Positions 1 through 13,515 of a DNA stretch of 21,075 nucleotides are shown one piece after another. Every line of letters starts with the position of its first letter. The stretch's first letter is position 1. This stretch comes from Hymenochaete sp. R1 (taxonomy: Eukaryota > Basidiomycota > Agaricomycetes > Hymenochaetales > Hymenochaetaceae). The DNA lies in the NCBI GenBank assembly GCA_019400425.1, contig JAFREE010000264.1, forward strand, positions 1 through 21,075. The letters are read 5' to 3'. The notes under the pieces were generated by a model. The model ran no database searches and had not been told where the DNA came from. It saw nothing but the letters and a program-made list of their open reading frames with translations. Position numbers and translations under genes: made by a program.

Positions 1-77
1 TTTTTGCCAAAGTCGATCAGCAACTGGATTTTATTGGAATCACAATGAGTCTAGACCCATGAACAATCCGAGGTAGC
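1..77 (+). repeat. Left arm of perfect 77-bp terminal inverted repeat
   Basis: Bases 1-77 are the exact reverse complement of bases 20999-21075. The match runs from the first base of the window (TTTTTGCCAAAGTCG...) to ...GAGGTAGC, and the first mismatch is at base 78. The arm contains no recognisable gene. Because the window starts exactly at the repeat, any target-site duplication would lie outside and cannot be seen. It may be a transposon end, one copy of a dispersed repeat, or an assembly-graph overlap. Confidence 0.97.
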
Positions 78-170
78 CGAAGAGTAAGCACAGGAGGAGT
101 TCATTTTTAATACGCTGGTCGTACAAATTCAAGTTGTCGTCTGCGCCGCTCTTGAGGAACGAGCTTGATC
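78..170 (+). repeat. Diverged inner extension of the left terminal repeat
   Basis: After the perfect 77 bp, the left end still resembles the reverse complement of the right end (about 20910-20998), with mismatches and small gaps. The clearest block is 121-166, where GTACAAATTCAA, CGTCT, GCCGCT and AACGAGCT are all shared with the right arm. The right copy of this block starts 112 bases from its end and the left one at 121, so there is a net length difference of about 9 bases. I see no convincing similarity further in. Confidence 0.7.
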
Positions 171-918
171 AACTTATGGGCATCTGTATATTATTAGTTA
201 CTGAATTGCCTCCCATGACAAAAATAAAATAAAAATATATCCAGCCAATACGTAATACTTTGTCGGGAATGATTTTCAACTTGATGGAAGGTCGCTGGCG
301 AGGTGTCCAAGTTGAATATCGTAATAAATTTTTTAGAACTTATCTGTTAGTGATTATTCGCAGTACTTACTCTTCGGCACAAAACCAATATTGGGTGACT
401 CGTCGATGAATAAAGAATAGTAAAAGAGAAAACTGCTGGACTTCAATGAAGGGAGTAGCTTGCCAGTAGGTTTGAGTTTTCGTACTGTTTCTTTTCCGTG
501 ATCGACACGCGACCCTCGGCTATTTAACTCTCATTCCGAGTCAAGAGACACCTTGACTACTCTTCTCGAGCTCGCGATGTCGACCGACTTACCGCCAACC
601 GTCGACATATACTATGATATAGCAATTGCGTTGCCCTTCAATGGGCTCCGGCGGCGTTATAGCCTGGTGATGATATGCGTACTTTTAGAAGAAGTATGGC
701 TTCCTCAGAACGAATGCAAGGCTGACAGAGCGGCGGCGGCTTGCTAATCTGGCAGTTAGTGCAAGTATGGCGTGCTTCAGACGACTTCACCCACTCAATA
801 CAAGATTTTTTTACTTGTACTACTGGAAAAGAACGAATCAAAATCCACTCTCCTTCCGTCCGCATATAACTAGCCTTTCCACCCCATATACTCCTTCGTA
901 AACCTTGCTACCAGCACA
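171..918. other. Gene-free left flank and upstream region of MET3
   Basis: There is no credible gene here. The stretch at about 220-245 is A/T-rich. The last 80 bases before the MET3 start are rich in C and T with scattered A/T (around 866-918), as is common just upstream of fungal start codons. A short open frame at 553-747 has no recognisable similarity and no intron-compatible continuation. No sulfur-regulatory site could be assigned with confidence. Confidence 0.6.
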
Positions 919-3101
<2,183 letters not shown>

Positions 3102-3443
3102 ATGGTGCATTCGTACGGTGGATACTTGGGGGTGGGGGAGGCGCGTGGATGTTCTTGTATTGTAGCCTAAGAGGTCGCCGTGCTAGAAGCCTTTGCGTTT
3201 TCATGTTTTGTATTGTTGACATGAAAGAACTACCAAAGAGATAGCCTAAAAAGGAAGGAGAGTCTTAGTCACAAAAGGAACTGATCGACGCCCGCGCGTT
3301 TGTAGAGTCACGCGTTACTGTTGTGTGACGAAAAGCCGAAAAGCAGGACAGAATCGCAGGTCGCCAGTGCTTTGGCCTCTCCCTAGTTCTTCCTTTCCCT
3401 CCTTATTTTCTTCGCCGTCATCGACGTCGGCTCCTTTCTTTTC
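3102..3443. other. Intergenic: MET3 3' end and phosphatase promoter
   Basis: This 342 bp gap lies between two genes in the same direction. The bases just before the next start codon (about 3380-3443) are strongly pyrimidine-rich, which fits a fungal promoter or 5' leader. I see no further gene. Open frames on the opposite strand here are shadows of the downstream exon. Confidence 0.6.
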
Positions 3444-5263
3444 ATGTCTGCATCGACCGCACAACCTCCAAAGGAAGTGAGAGCAAACAAACTCCACCCA
3501 TTTTCCAAAGACACCACGCGCAAACAGACGACGAAGGGTAAACAAGAAGCAAACGGACAACAGGTGGGGGGCTCTGTTTCTAGTGCTGCAATGAATTCGG
3601 GTGCAGTCACGAATGTGAACATAGCGCCTTCAGCTGACTCAACTGGTGAGTGGTGGTGGTGTTTCAAGCCCGGCAAAACGGATCGGTAGAATGCTCACTT
3701 GACGGCACACGTTGTTTTGTAGGCGCCGGCGCATGGCAGGAAGCTCCTTCGGGTACCTCTGCGAGCAAAATTCAACAAACTTCGTCTACCCGTGAAGGCG
3801 AGAGTGGTCATTCTCATTCCGCGGAGCAGTCTTCAAGTGGGGGCGATACCCAGAAAGAGAAAGCGTCTCTTTTGACGGCGCAGACGCAGACAGGCACAGC
3901 GAATACTAAGCATCGTCGCAACAAAACGTCCGACACCGCTCACTCAGCCATTTCTGAAGAAAAAAGCGGGACCAAGATGAAAAGCCGACGCTCTACGCAA
4001 GGGAAGAAAGTATCAATCTGGAAGAAATTGGTTTATGCTCTCAAGTGTCAGAACCCACACGATGTCGAGATTGACGAGGGTGTGAAGAAGGCCCCTGAGC
4101 AACCCAAGCCTGCACCGACACCTGCAGGATTAGCCAAAGAAGCACCTATCTCTGAAAAGCCGTCTGAAGAAGCGCAGGCGACCCCCAAAGAGCCGCTTGT
4201 AGTGGCGATTCCCCCAGCCCCGAATGCTGAACCTCAGACCCAGCCTCCCTCTGCAGAGGCAGAGACCGTTCCCGTTACCCCTGCACCTGAACTTGCGCCT
4301 GCCGAAAGCAGCGAGCCATCTGTCGTCGTCCCGCCCTCACCAACAACACATGTTTTGCCCGTGGATGAGACACTCAATTTGACATCAGGTGCCGTCGTTC
4401 CCCCTGGATCGACCGGTCAGACGCAAGGCGAGGAGTCTGAGGAGTCGAGTATAGAGGAAGAAGACCATCGTGCGGAAGAGGAGGATGAAGAGGAAAGATT
4501 GATCCTAAACGGCGGTGCCGGGATACCAAAAGGGCCTGATGGTGTTCCCCGCCCCCTCCTGCCACCCCTCACCCCCCAACACGCTGGTCGTAAATGCTTA
4601 GTATTAGATTTGGATGAGACTCTCGTACACAGCAGCTTCAAAGTGAGTGATGGTTGCACGTATAGGAGTGTGTGAATTCTCTTTACTGACTCCGCTTTTA
4701 TTAGTCAATACAACACGCGGATTATGTCGTTCCCGTAGAGATCGAGTACCACTGGCATAACGTCTATGTCATCAAACGTCCAGGTGTCGATAGCTTTTTG
4801 AAGAAGATGGGAGAAATCTATGAAATCGTCGTGTTCACGGCCAGTCTGAGCAAGGTGGGTTTTCCCAGTTGCTTCATTTTTAGGCACTCAATTATCTCTA
4901 CGCTTAGTATGCGGATCCCGTACTGGATAAACTCGACATCCACAACGTAGTTACGCACAGACTTTTCCGTGAGAGTTGCTATAACCACCGGGGTAACTAC
5001 GTGAAGGTAAATCATTCTTTCTTCCTTGAAAGATCGTCAACTCATCATCTTGATAGGATTTATCGCAGCTCGGGAGGCCGATTGAGGATACGATCATCCT
5101 CGATAACTCGCCTGCATCGTATATTTTTCACCCTAACAACGCCGTACCAGTATCGTCGTGGTTCAACGATCCGCACGATACTGAGCTGACGGATCTCTGC
5201 CCATTCCTGGCGGATCTCGCGACCGTAGACGATGTTCGAGGCGTACTAGATGGAGGATTATGA
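3444..5263 (+). CDS. Psr1-type NIF/FCP1-like protein phosphatase
   Basis: This is a HAD-superfamily serine/threonine phosphatase of the NIF/SCP group. The closest family I can name is yeast Psr1/Psr2 and animal CTDSP; Psr1/2 act in sodium-stress and general stress signalling at the plasma membrane. Five exons are predicted (3444-3645, 3723-4642, 4705-4854, 4908-5006, 5057-5263), giving about 525 residues. Residues 1 to about 340 are disordered: Ser/Thr-rich, then Pro/Ala/Glu-rich, then an acidic run. The catalytic signature [10 protein letters not shown] begins near residue 363 and carries both aspartates of DxDxT. FTASLSKYADPVLD follows near 418 and the conserved LDNSP near 472. The C-terminus ([11 protein letters not shown], then a leucine-rich end) is typical of the Psr/SCP group. 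Unlike yeast Psr1 I see no N-terminal Gly/Cys-Cys acylation motif, so membrane location is unproven. It is not FCP1 itself, because no BRCT domain follows. Confidence 0.92.
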
Positions 5264-6553
5264 TTCAATAAGGACTCACCTACAACGATGGTTTCGGTTC
5301 TGTTATCTCCCTAAGCTTCATCACTATCCGGTACATACACTTCCTCGCGCCACCTATTCGCCAGCAAGCTGTTAGCCCTATACCCGCAATTCTCCCTAGT
5401 TTCTTTCGCTCTCCAAATTCGCAATAATCTCCGGGTTGTTTTCTACCTATCTCGCTATATTCTCATGTGCAGATGTCCAAGGTACCTCATTGCTTTCTCC
5501 CACACACCCCACATCCTTTTTTCATTCGTTTTCTTTCTCTCTTTTGTCTCCTTGAATTCAGATCGCAACCTCTTTCGTTTCAGAGACCATCGGCGGAATA
5601 TTTGTCTATACACGCCTTGCCACCTTCCTTCTTCGTATTTAGATTCGCTTCCCTCCCTTTATCTCCATTCATTTCACATCCTCGCAGCCTCCCTTTCTTT
5701 TTTCTTTCCCTTTTTCTTCCATCGCCTCTGCGCTCACAATCACATTCTTCCGCACTCCTTGCACACCGCACACTGCACACTCCTCATCGGATACCATTTC
5801 ACAATCGCTGCATTGATTCCTTTTTGACTCTCCTTTCTCTCTTTTTTTGCAAGTACTATGCACACGACGAACCACCGAATCACCATCCTCCGCGTCCTTA
5901 CGAATGTGATGAAAAACGTTTATCTGCCATTCCGCCTAGCTTTGTTTCTCTTTCTGTCTTTCCCTCGTCTCCTTCGCGATTCCCTATCTTTGTCATTTCC
6001 TTTTTCTTTATGTTTCTCGTCTTTTTTTATTAGTTCTAACGGTACTTGTGGGACACTAAATTGGTATATTAAATTTATGGTCTCTCACTCGCCATTCACT
6101 CGTCTGAGCTCGATGACATCGATAAGTATCCGTAATTCAGCATCTGAAAATGGATTCACGGAATGTCGGAGCACAACCTTTTCTCCGGTTGAGTAATACG
6201 ACACATAAATTCGAAACGAACAGGAGTTGAAGGCCAATTGGATTTTCTACGATAGGCACAAGATGATAGTAAATAGGTAAGGGGACTTCTTTTTTCTCAG
6301 TTTATACATCAGTTAGGGAGATAGAACAAATTGAAAGTAAGCTGCAAGGGGGTCTACTCCACTCATGAAGGACGATAGAGCAACGAAAACCTGACCACAC
6401 CCTACCACCTTCAGAATGAGAAAGAAACCTTTACAAAGGAACAAGAAGCATGAAAATAAACCACCACGAATGAATTAAAAAAAACACCAGGACTGTAACA
6501 CCCGCATTCACCAATAGCTCCTCCTTGACCGGATCCCGTCTACTCGCACCCTA
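5264..6553. other. Convergent intergenic region with a long pyrimidine-rich tract
   Basis: This 1.29 kb lies between the stop codons of two converging genes and must hold both 3' ends. From about 5465 to 6030 the + strand is strongly biased to C and T, and the open frames there encode runs of Phe, Leu, Ser, Pro and His that look compositional rather than protein-like. From about 6200 to 6500 the + strand is A-rich, which fits the 3' end of the minus-strand gene. No RNA gene, repeat array or conserved protein could be recognised. Confidence 0.55.
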
Positions 6554-9500
6554 CTATTCGGATGACCCGGACGGCACCGAGAAAGGCGTCGATATGATTG
6601 GCTCTTCGTCTTCAAACGGCCTGAACGACGACGGCTTGCCCTTCTTGTCCGTTCCGGCTCCAGCCCCTGCCTCAACCCCGATCGCACCGAGCCCAAATCT
6701 CCTCACGTCCCATGCATGTGAGACAGCGTCATGATGCGTAGAAGGAGAGGCCATCGCAGTGCCGAATGTCGCTGTTGTAGAAGTCGATGCAATGGGCTGC
6801 GAAGAAGACGGCTGCGGAGACGCAGGGAGACTTGATAGATGGTCAAGGCGGTCAAGACTCGAGTTTGCTGTGCTACCCAAAGCGAGGCTGAACTGTTCTC
6901 GCTCGAGAGGCGTCGGCTCGAATGCTCGGGAACCGAACCATGAGGACCCGAGTCCGAAGAACGTGTTCGTTGGACGGGTGGGAACAGCGGACTGTGCGAG
7001 AGGAAGGCTGGACTTGCTGACCGAAACCGTAGCTTGCAAAGGTGATTCCACAACGGAATTATCCGGTGTGGAAACGGATAGTGATGATGGAGTCGAAGAT
7101 GAACCTGAATTCGATGGGGTTGTGCCATGTCCACGGGAACGATGAAGGAAGGCTGAGAACGAGCGTTCCTTCTCCTTTGACAAACTGAATTCCTTTGCGT
7201 CTGGGTTCAACCCTTTTCTTTCTGCACGCACCTTCTCGTCTCGTTCTTTGTGCGTTGTGAACCACCCTGTCCGGCGAGCGAAGGTATGATGGGGGCTCTG
7301 GGCCTTCGCAGGCGTTGATTCGCTGAAAGCGGCAAATGCTGGATCCATAGCATGCATCGAACCCGCGGAATGACGAGATCCAACTGAGTTCATACGTTCG
7401 CGCGCAACGTGATCCGTGGTATCCTCAAATACGTCGACATCTCTTGCTGACGCGGCAGGCGACACTGGCATGGTCTGCGAGCCCGTCGGGAAGGGATTAA
7501 GGTGACTAATATCACAGTTGGAGTGGCTCCTATGGTTGATCCAGTTGCGATCCAGAATCGTGTCATCTTCGGACCGGAACGAGCGGGATATGTTCATGCC
7601 CATTGAAGTAATCGGCGAAGAAGGGGAAGAGTTGTTACTGGGGATACCAAGAGATTCATATAAACTGCTTGGAAGGAGACGCTCGCCTGTGGGCGACAGC
7701 AGCCCGGGCGAGGCCAGGTCTGAACCAAAGGGCGCAAACGTCGGCGTTTGGAAATCAGAGGTGGTATGTATTCCACGACGGTCAGATTCGAAGGAATGCT
7801 GACCGACGTTGATAGCTGCCGACGGGGGACTGGTCTGCAAGGGAGAAACCAAAACGCTGGGCGATACATCGTTGGGGATCACTGTCGTGGGTGACACAAG
7901 GCGCACTTCCTTATGATTATTAAGAACATCATGTCCGGTATGTCTCGTGAGAATGTGTAGTGGCGGATGGCTTCTACCAATGGAACTGTTGGAATGAGCC
8001 TCCCCACCCAAAAGCGGATCCGTAGCCCTCTGAGAAGCAGATGCAGCACTTAATCTTTTCCGTTCCTTTGCAGCTTCGTTCGCGTGTTGCAATCTTTTCT
8101 CTGCTTCTGCGATACTCTCCTCCATTTCCCTTGCTCTCAACGAGAGTCGCGATATTTCATCCTCAACTTGACGAACTTCGCTCTTCTTTTCTGTTACTTG
8201 TTGCCCAACTTCGTCAGCCAATGCCCCAGTCTCTACACCTGATGCAACGATTGCAGCGCCTTGAGCTTCCATCTGAGCTTGTAGGTCATTGATCTCGCGC
8301 TCAAAACGTTGCGTTCGAGTCTCGATAGCGTCGCGATCAGAACGAGCAGATTTCAGGCGCTTCTCAGCGTCTCGACGCGATGCTTCGGCGGTCCGCTTCT
8401 GATCCTCGAGTGACTTCAGGAGCGACTTCAATTCATTTTTCGACGCATCGTCTTGGCGCTTCCGCTCCCTCTGCTTCTCAAGCTCGTCTTCTAGTGCGGG
8501 ACGAGCCGAAGAAGGAAGAGAATGGAAATCAGCTAATTGCTGACTGAGCTCTGACAAGGCAGTTTGTGAAGCTGTAATTTGACGAAAGATCTCAACGATG
8601 ACGGGCGAAGTACCAAACACAGATGAAGGTGAGCGAGAAGGCGATCGCGATGGTGATGTTGTGATCACTGGTGGTACAGGTAAACTTATCGAATTGATAG
8701 ACCGAGGTTCTTGCGTGGAAGGGTGCACGATGGATGGCTGAATCAGTGACGATGGAACACTCGAAGCGGTAAAGGAACTGCTAAGATTGTGAGAATGCCC
8801 GTTCATCGATTTATCGGCTGTTGCACCTTGAGGACTCCTTTTCGAGTGAAGTGGCAAGGAGACTGTTTTTGGTAACGGCGGCGGCGTCTGGCTCCGGCGA
8901 CTTAGAGCAGACCCATTTTGAGATGTAAACCGGTCCCGGGAACGTAGCTTCGGCGCCACTCTTCTGTTGCTAGAGACATTGGCATTGTCACTTGTCGAGA
9001 GCGCCGGACCTGAACAAAGCGAGCGTTTGTAGTAAGTGAGAAAGAGAGAAAGCATTGTGTAGAAACCCTTGTCAACACGCACGGTTCAAGCTATCTGATC
9101 GATCAAGTGCCTTCACTTCGAGAACGCCTGTCGCGGCACCGTCCGTCTCATCTCTAGCAATAAATCCAGATTCTCTCCAGAAACCATCGAGGTTCACAGC
9201 CCAAAACCACATGCCAAACGCACCGACGAACCACGAGTCCCACATCAATGTAGAAGATTCATGTACGTTATCATCGTCGGTGGTGAAGGAGACGCCATCA
9301 CCATCATCCTGGCTTTTATCCTGCCTTGATTGCTTTGAGGAAGTAGGGATGACTGCAGCGATGGATAGAACGCCGAAAGACCGAAACATATGCTTTGGAG
9401 TGCGCAAGGACACGGACGCGCGATTTGCGAAAGCAAACGGGGGCGAAGCATAGGTCACGGATCGATGTTTGTGAGAGTTGCTTAGACCCCGCCGTAGAAG

Positions 9501-10073
9501 AGCATCCGACCGGAGAGCGGTACTCGCAGCTTCCAACTCGTCCTCCTGTGCATCGGCATCGGCATCATCGAGTTTACTAAGATGGTGGCGAAAGGCTTGC
9601 TCTGTGAGGAATGCTCGGAAGGACGTCTCAGACGGGTTTGTCAGATATGCTATAGAATTTAACAATTTGTTCAGCAATGATATCCAACGTCGCATAAAGA
9701 GCCAAACAAATTAGATGATGGATGAAGAGGGCATACCGAGTACGAGAACAACAAAGAAGACCGCGATTGAAATCAACAATGACCTGAGTTGGAAAGACGC
9801 AAAGAGCGAGAAGAGCGAGGAAGGCTCGAGGGGTCTGATACCAGAGACGATGGCGAGCGTGCCGAAAGTGAAGCTCATGAGGAGGAATGGGAGGGCAGTC
9901 TGAGCGCCGAGGTTGGCGGATATAGGGGAGGGGGACGGCGGGGTCTTGGGAGATGAGCGGGGGTTTAGCGACGTCGTGGTCGAGGACGGAGACGAAGCCG
10001 CAAAGGATATCGTCGGATGGATGTAGAGTGAGTTTGAGCAATATGCATCGGCGCCGCCGAGTGTGGACGACGC
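6554..10073 (-). CDS. Unrecognised membrane protein with long coiled-coil region
   Basis: I do not recognise a named family. Three exons are supported: 9737 up to at least 10073, 9077-9649 and 6554-9009, with introns at 9650-9736 and about 9010-9076. The first exon has two hydrophobic segments (ALPFLLMSFTFGTLAIV; LLISIAVFFVVLVL), the second of which ends at the splice into AYLTNPSETSFRAFLTEQ. Another hydrophobic piece, around DSWFVGAFGMWFWAV, sits near the end of the second exon. The last exon is about 819 codons of mostly Ser/Thr/Pro-rich disordered sequence around a charged heptad-like coiled coil encoded at about 8050-8510 (for example LKSLEDQKRTAEASRRDAEK). The C-terminus is short and acidic. 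Such a layout suggests a membrane anchor with a cytoplasmic tether, but that is inference. The donor near 9076 is weak; an alternative pair (donor at 9078, acceptor after CTCTAG) also keeps frame. The start codon is unresolved. Confidence 0.75.
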
Positions 10074-10190
10074 CTAGGATGCCGACGAGGAGAGGGAAGT
10101 AAACGACGAGACGAGCTCGTGCTCGTTGATTCGAGCAGAGAGAGTTAGAGATGATGAGATGGACGTAAGAGAGAGACTCTAGTCAAATTG
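10061..10190 (-). other. Possible 5' coding part of the membrane protein, in another frame
   Basis: On the minus strand an open frame after a TAG at about 10190 encodes NQRARARLVVYFPLLVG and then ILGVVHT, a good transmembrane-like segment, but it is in a different frame from the exon that ends at 9737. The two frames overlap around 10055-10073. The downstream frame reads LGGADAYCSNSLYIHP right where the upstream one reads VVHT. Either an intron ends at CCTAG (10074-10078), removing this segment, or a small indel separates two parts of one exon. No ATG is present in this frame, so a further upstream exon would also be needed. Confidence 0.4.
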
Positions 10191-10694
10191 TCGAGCTCTT
10201 TGCTGACAAATCCTACTATAACGTAATCAGCATAAAATATTTGTTTTCCGGTTTTTTCTTCTTTCTTTTTTAAAGTACACTACCAGCGATCTCGACAAGT
10301 TCTTAATCAATTTGAACTTAACTCCATATGTCGATTCGTGTGTGCTCTGAAGGACGCGTGTGCTGTGTGCATCAGATGAGCCATTTCTGGATCAGCTGTG
10401 CGCTCTTTCGCTCTTGATGAGATGATAACCATCTCATGTTTCTTAACGGTCATCGGATCCGTTCCCTCCGACGCACACGCTGAAACAACACCCACTCTCA
10501 CGACCGGGACCGATGAGAGTACATCAATCTGCTTATTCAGTTCAAATGGGCAATCCGGGTATACGCCGGAGTTCATCCTCACGACGTGAGAGGTGTACAT
10601 GCTGCACATCCAATTGAATGCGATAAGATAACATCATGACTATGAGCGAAATATAATATAACTAAAGATATACACTGAAAACCATCGAGAGCCT
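10191..10694. other. Intergenic: ELL-like gene 3' end and upstream region of the membrane protein
   Basis: This lies between two tandem minus-strand genes. It includes an A/T-rich stretch at about 10210-10275. A 100-codon minus-strand open frame with a real ATG (10609 to 10307) is present, but the product is unrecognised and has no obvious splice link to either neighbour. I do not call it a gene. Confidence 0.5.
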
Positions 10695-13515
10695 TCACGA
10701 TAAAGACGAATAACTCTGCTTCAGCTCTGTTAGCTCCTCATACAGTTCATTATGTTTCTTCCTCAATTGCTTCAGTTCCTCTGGACTCATTAACTCCCTC
10801 TCTGCATCTGCGTCCATGTCCCCGCTGCTGTCAGAAGACTCCTCGTCCACTCGCCGCAACGCCGCATTGAACTTGTTCTTCTGCATGACGAGCTTCTGGA
10901 AGACGATCATGTACTCGTTGTACGTATTTCCATACCTCAGGCGCATCTGCTCCGCTTTCGAAAGCGGTGCCATCGATTTCTCCTTCTTCTCTTTTTTGGG
11001 ACGTTTTACAAGCGGGGGTACGGGAGGTAGCGCAGGAGCTGAGGAGGTAGGAGCAGAGCCCGTGGCTGACGATGAGAGCTGCTGACTCTGAGGCGGACGG
11101 GGTGCACTCGTCTGAGTAATCTTCTTTGTCATTTTCGGAATCTTAGCTTTGGGTTTCGGTGGTGGAAGATCCTCTTCTTCCTCGTCAGACGTCGACGTGA
11201 ACTCCGCAGACTTCATGCGCCGTTCCATAGCTTCAGTGCTCAATGAACGGGAAGTCGCCTTTGTTTCCTTCTTCATCTTTGATGCGGCATGCGAAGTGTC
11301 AGGCGCCATCTTCCGTTCCAACACCACTTTCGGTTTCGTAGTAGGCGGCGGTAGTAACGGTGATGCCTCTTTCTTGATCTTCTTTGGCGGAGTCGAATCC
11401 CTGGTCGAATTGGCCTTCCCCATTGACTTCATCGTCATACTTTCACGATTGCGCTTAGTTTCCGTCGTCCTCGATCCAGAAGCAGTCATGGAAGTCGTTG
11501 TCATTGGAACGTTCTTTCGAGACAGGTTGGACTCATGTCCCCACTCTGACGAGTCATCGGACGAGTCTGGTTGCTTTCGCTTTTTGCTCGCCTTCGGGAG
11601 TGGTTTGAGCTCCCTCGCCTTCAAATTCTCGCGCGACCTTACCGCTTCTTCTTCTGCTTCCCTCCTGATCCTCTCCTTCAGCTTGGACGTCTCGGTACCA
11701 GCACCAGGCCGACGTATAGTTTCCTGGCCTCTCTGACTCTCCCTATCAGACTCTCTTTTGATAGATCGAGTGCCTTCCCTGTCTGACTCCCGATTTTTCT
11801 CCAGATCTCGAGCTTGGCTTGGTCTAGACATTTGACCAGAGTTCATAGATACGGGGCTTGCACGAGAGCTATGGTCATGCCTAATTGTGAGAGTGTCCCT
11901 TGTGTGCGGCCGTTGATGACGGTCGAGGTGTTCGGTAGGTGGGATAGGAGGGGCGGCTCGAGCGCGATCACTTGGGTCTGGCATGAGTCGCTTCGCAGCC
12001 CTCGCACCTACCAAGTCATTGCGCTGTGGTGGGACATTGGATGATGAGACTGGAATTGAAAACGGAGGTGCGCGAGGAGGTGGCATTGACGTAGGTGGGT
12101 GGTTTGGACGCATGTCAGCGTGACGGGATACAGACGGCCGAGGGGGTGTCTGGGATGCAGAAAGCTCGCCCTCTTCCTTCTCAGAGTCTGTGATGTAGTC
12201 CTTAGATTTGTACTTTCCTGAAGACGACCCATTCTTCGACGGCTGGATCGTGTTCGAAGCCTGAGATGAGAACGTGGTTGAAGGACCAGCGCGTGAATGC
12301 GCGCCGACCTCCGACTTCACTCTCACGTCTAAGTCCTTTGCTTTCGTTTCCTTCGCCTTCGCCTTGGCTTTCGCCGCAAGGCTAGAAGTTCCATTCGTGG
12401 ATTTCCCTGCTGAAGCACCATTCGCATGACCTGCATGGCTACCACCGTCACGGAACTTGACATGCTCCCATGCTGGGTCGCTTTCAGGTATTTTGAGTGT
12501 AAACAGCAAAGAGCGGGCCGAGCGGGCGACCTTCGTCCGCACGTTATCAGTATATTCTTGATATTGATATGGCCGGACTTCAAGCCACGTCTGTGGCTTC
12601 AGTTGCCATTTGATTTCTTGAGGGCTAAGAGATGAATTTCGAGGTTGCCGCTCTTGCTCGGCGACCTGTTAAGAATATCGATCAGAGACGGTAAAGCAGA
12701 ATCGAAGGACCTCACACACTTCGTGAATCAATTCTCTAATCTTAGTTCGAGTGTCCTGATCCGCTTCAACTCCACCAACCCTCTTCACCACATCTTGCAT
12801 TGGAGCCGAGCCTAGTGCCAGGTCGTGTACCAGCCGCTGTCGAAGGTGAGCTTCTACGTCCTTCGGTAGGCTCACTGTCGGCACTGAAGGAGAGGGCGTC
12901 AATGGCTGAGGAGTTGATACGGCATAGCTTTTGACAATTGTGGGAGTCGACTTTGTAGCTTGCGTAGTCTTAGCAGCAGGTACCTTTTTCTTGGCCGTAG
13001 CGAGCTTCTGAGGCGCCGGTGACGCGGCAGCAGGGGTGGGAGGTTCGTCGAGCATAATCATCTTCCCCTCTGTTTTATGCTTTGCAACTACGGTAGTTTT
13101 GTCGTGTACGCGTTGGGTGAGCTTATCTGAGAGGAATTGGTCGACAGTGAGCTTGCCAACTAAATTGGCGCTAAGCTTGAGAGGTGGATTAGGCCGTGCC
13201 GGCATGGTCGTGCGAATGAAGAGCTCTTGGTTTTCCTTTTCTTTATCATAACGCATCGGAAAGAGTTTGTCTTGAATAAAAAATCCCTAGGATAACAAAG
13301 TTATAGCCACACGGCACGTAACATAATGTAAGAAAGCTCACAGGTTTGTCTCCAAACTGAAAGTCTAGACTATCTGAGGGCTGCAGATTCTGTAAGGCAT
13401 CTAGTGTATCCTTCGTCATACGAACAAGCATGGCAACTTTTGGTTTCGTTGTGACACCCTCGCCAGGGCGGGAGTGCCCTTGTAGTGATATTGAAGAGTT
13501 GGGAGGCAGCGGCAT
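10695..13515 (-). CDS. ELL-like RNA polymerase II elongation factor
   Basis: ELL proteins raise RNA polymerase II elongation rate by suppressing pausing in the nucleus, usually with an EAF partner. Three exons are predicted: 13342-13515, 12720-13286 and 10695-12665, giving about 903 residues. The N-terminus (MPLPPNSSISLQGHSRPGEG, then KPKVAMLVRMTKDTLDAL) and the following LFIRTTMPARPNPPLKLSAN and LVGKLTVDQ match the ELL N-terminal domain as I recall it from basidiomycetes. A helical region (HLRQRLVHDLAL...IRELIHEV) follows before the second intron. The middle is long, charged and disordered, rich in Lys, Ser, Pro and Arg. The last 80 residues (LRYGNTYNEYMIVFQKLV, then ELKQLRKKHNELYEELTELK) resemble the occludin/ELL helical domain. 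Most of the protein is low-complexity, so the identification rests on the two ends. The second donor could be GTGTGT (used here) or GTCCTT four codons later; both keep frame. Confidence 0.82.

Noticed and set aside
553..747. 64-codon open frame upstream of MET3
   Set aside because: It has no recognisable similarity, no matching splice continuation, and sits in promoter-like sequence; length is within chance expectation.
5465..6033. Overlapping 120- and 188-codon open frames rich in Phe, Ser, Pro and His
   Set aside because: Several frames are open at once because the strand is pyrimidine-rich; the composition is not protein-like and no motif is recognisable.
10307..10609. 100-codon minus-strand open frame with a true ATG
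   Set aside because: It lies between two tandem genes with no family similarity and no splice link. It may be a chance frame in a 3' region; only transcript data could rescue it.
11149..11736. 195-codon plus-strand open frame with hydrophobic content
   Set aside because: It is antisense to the Lys/Ser-rich middle of the ELL-like gene, and its Phe/Ser/Leu content simply mirrors that strand.
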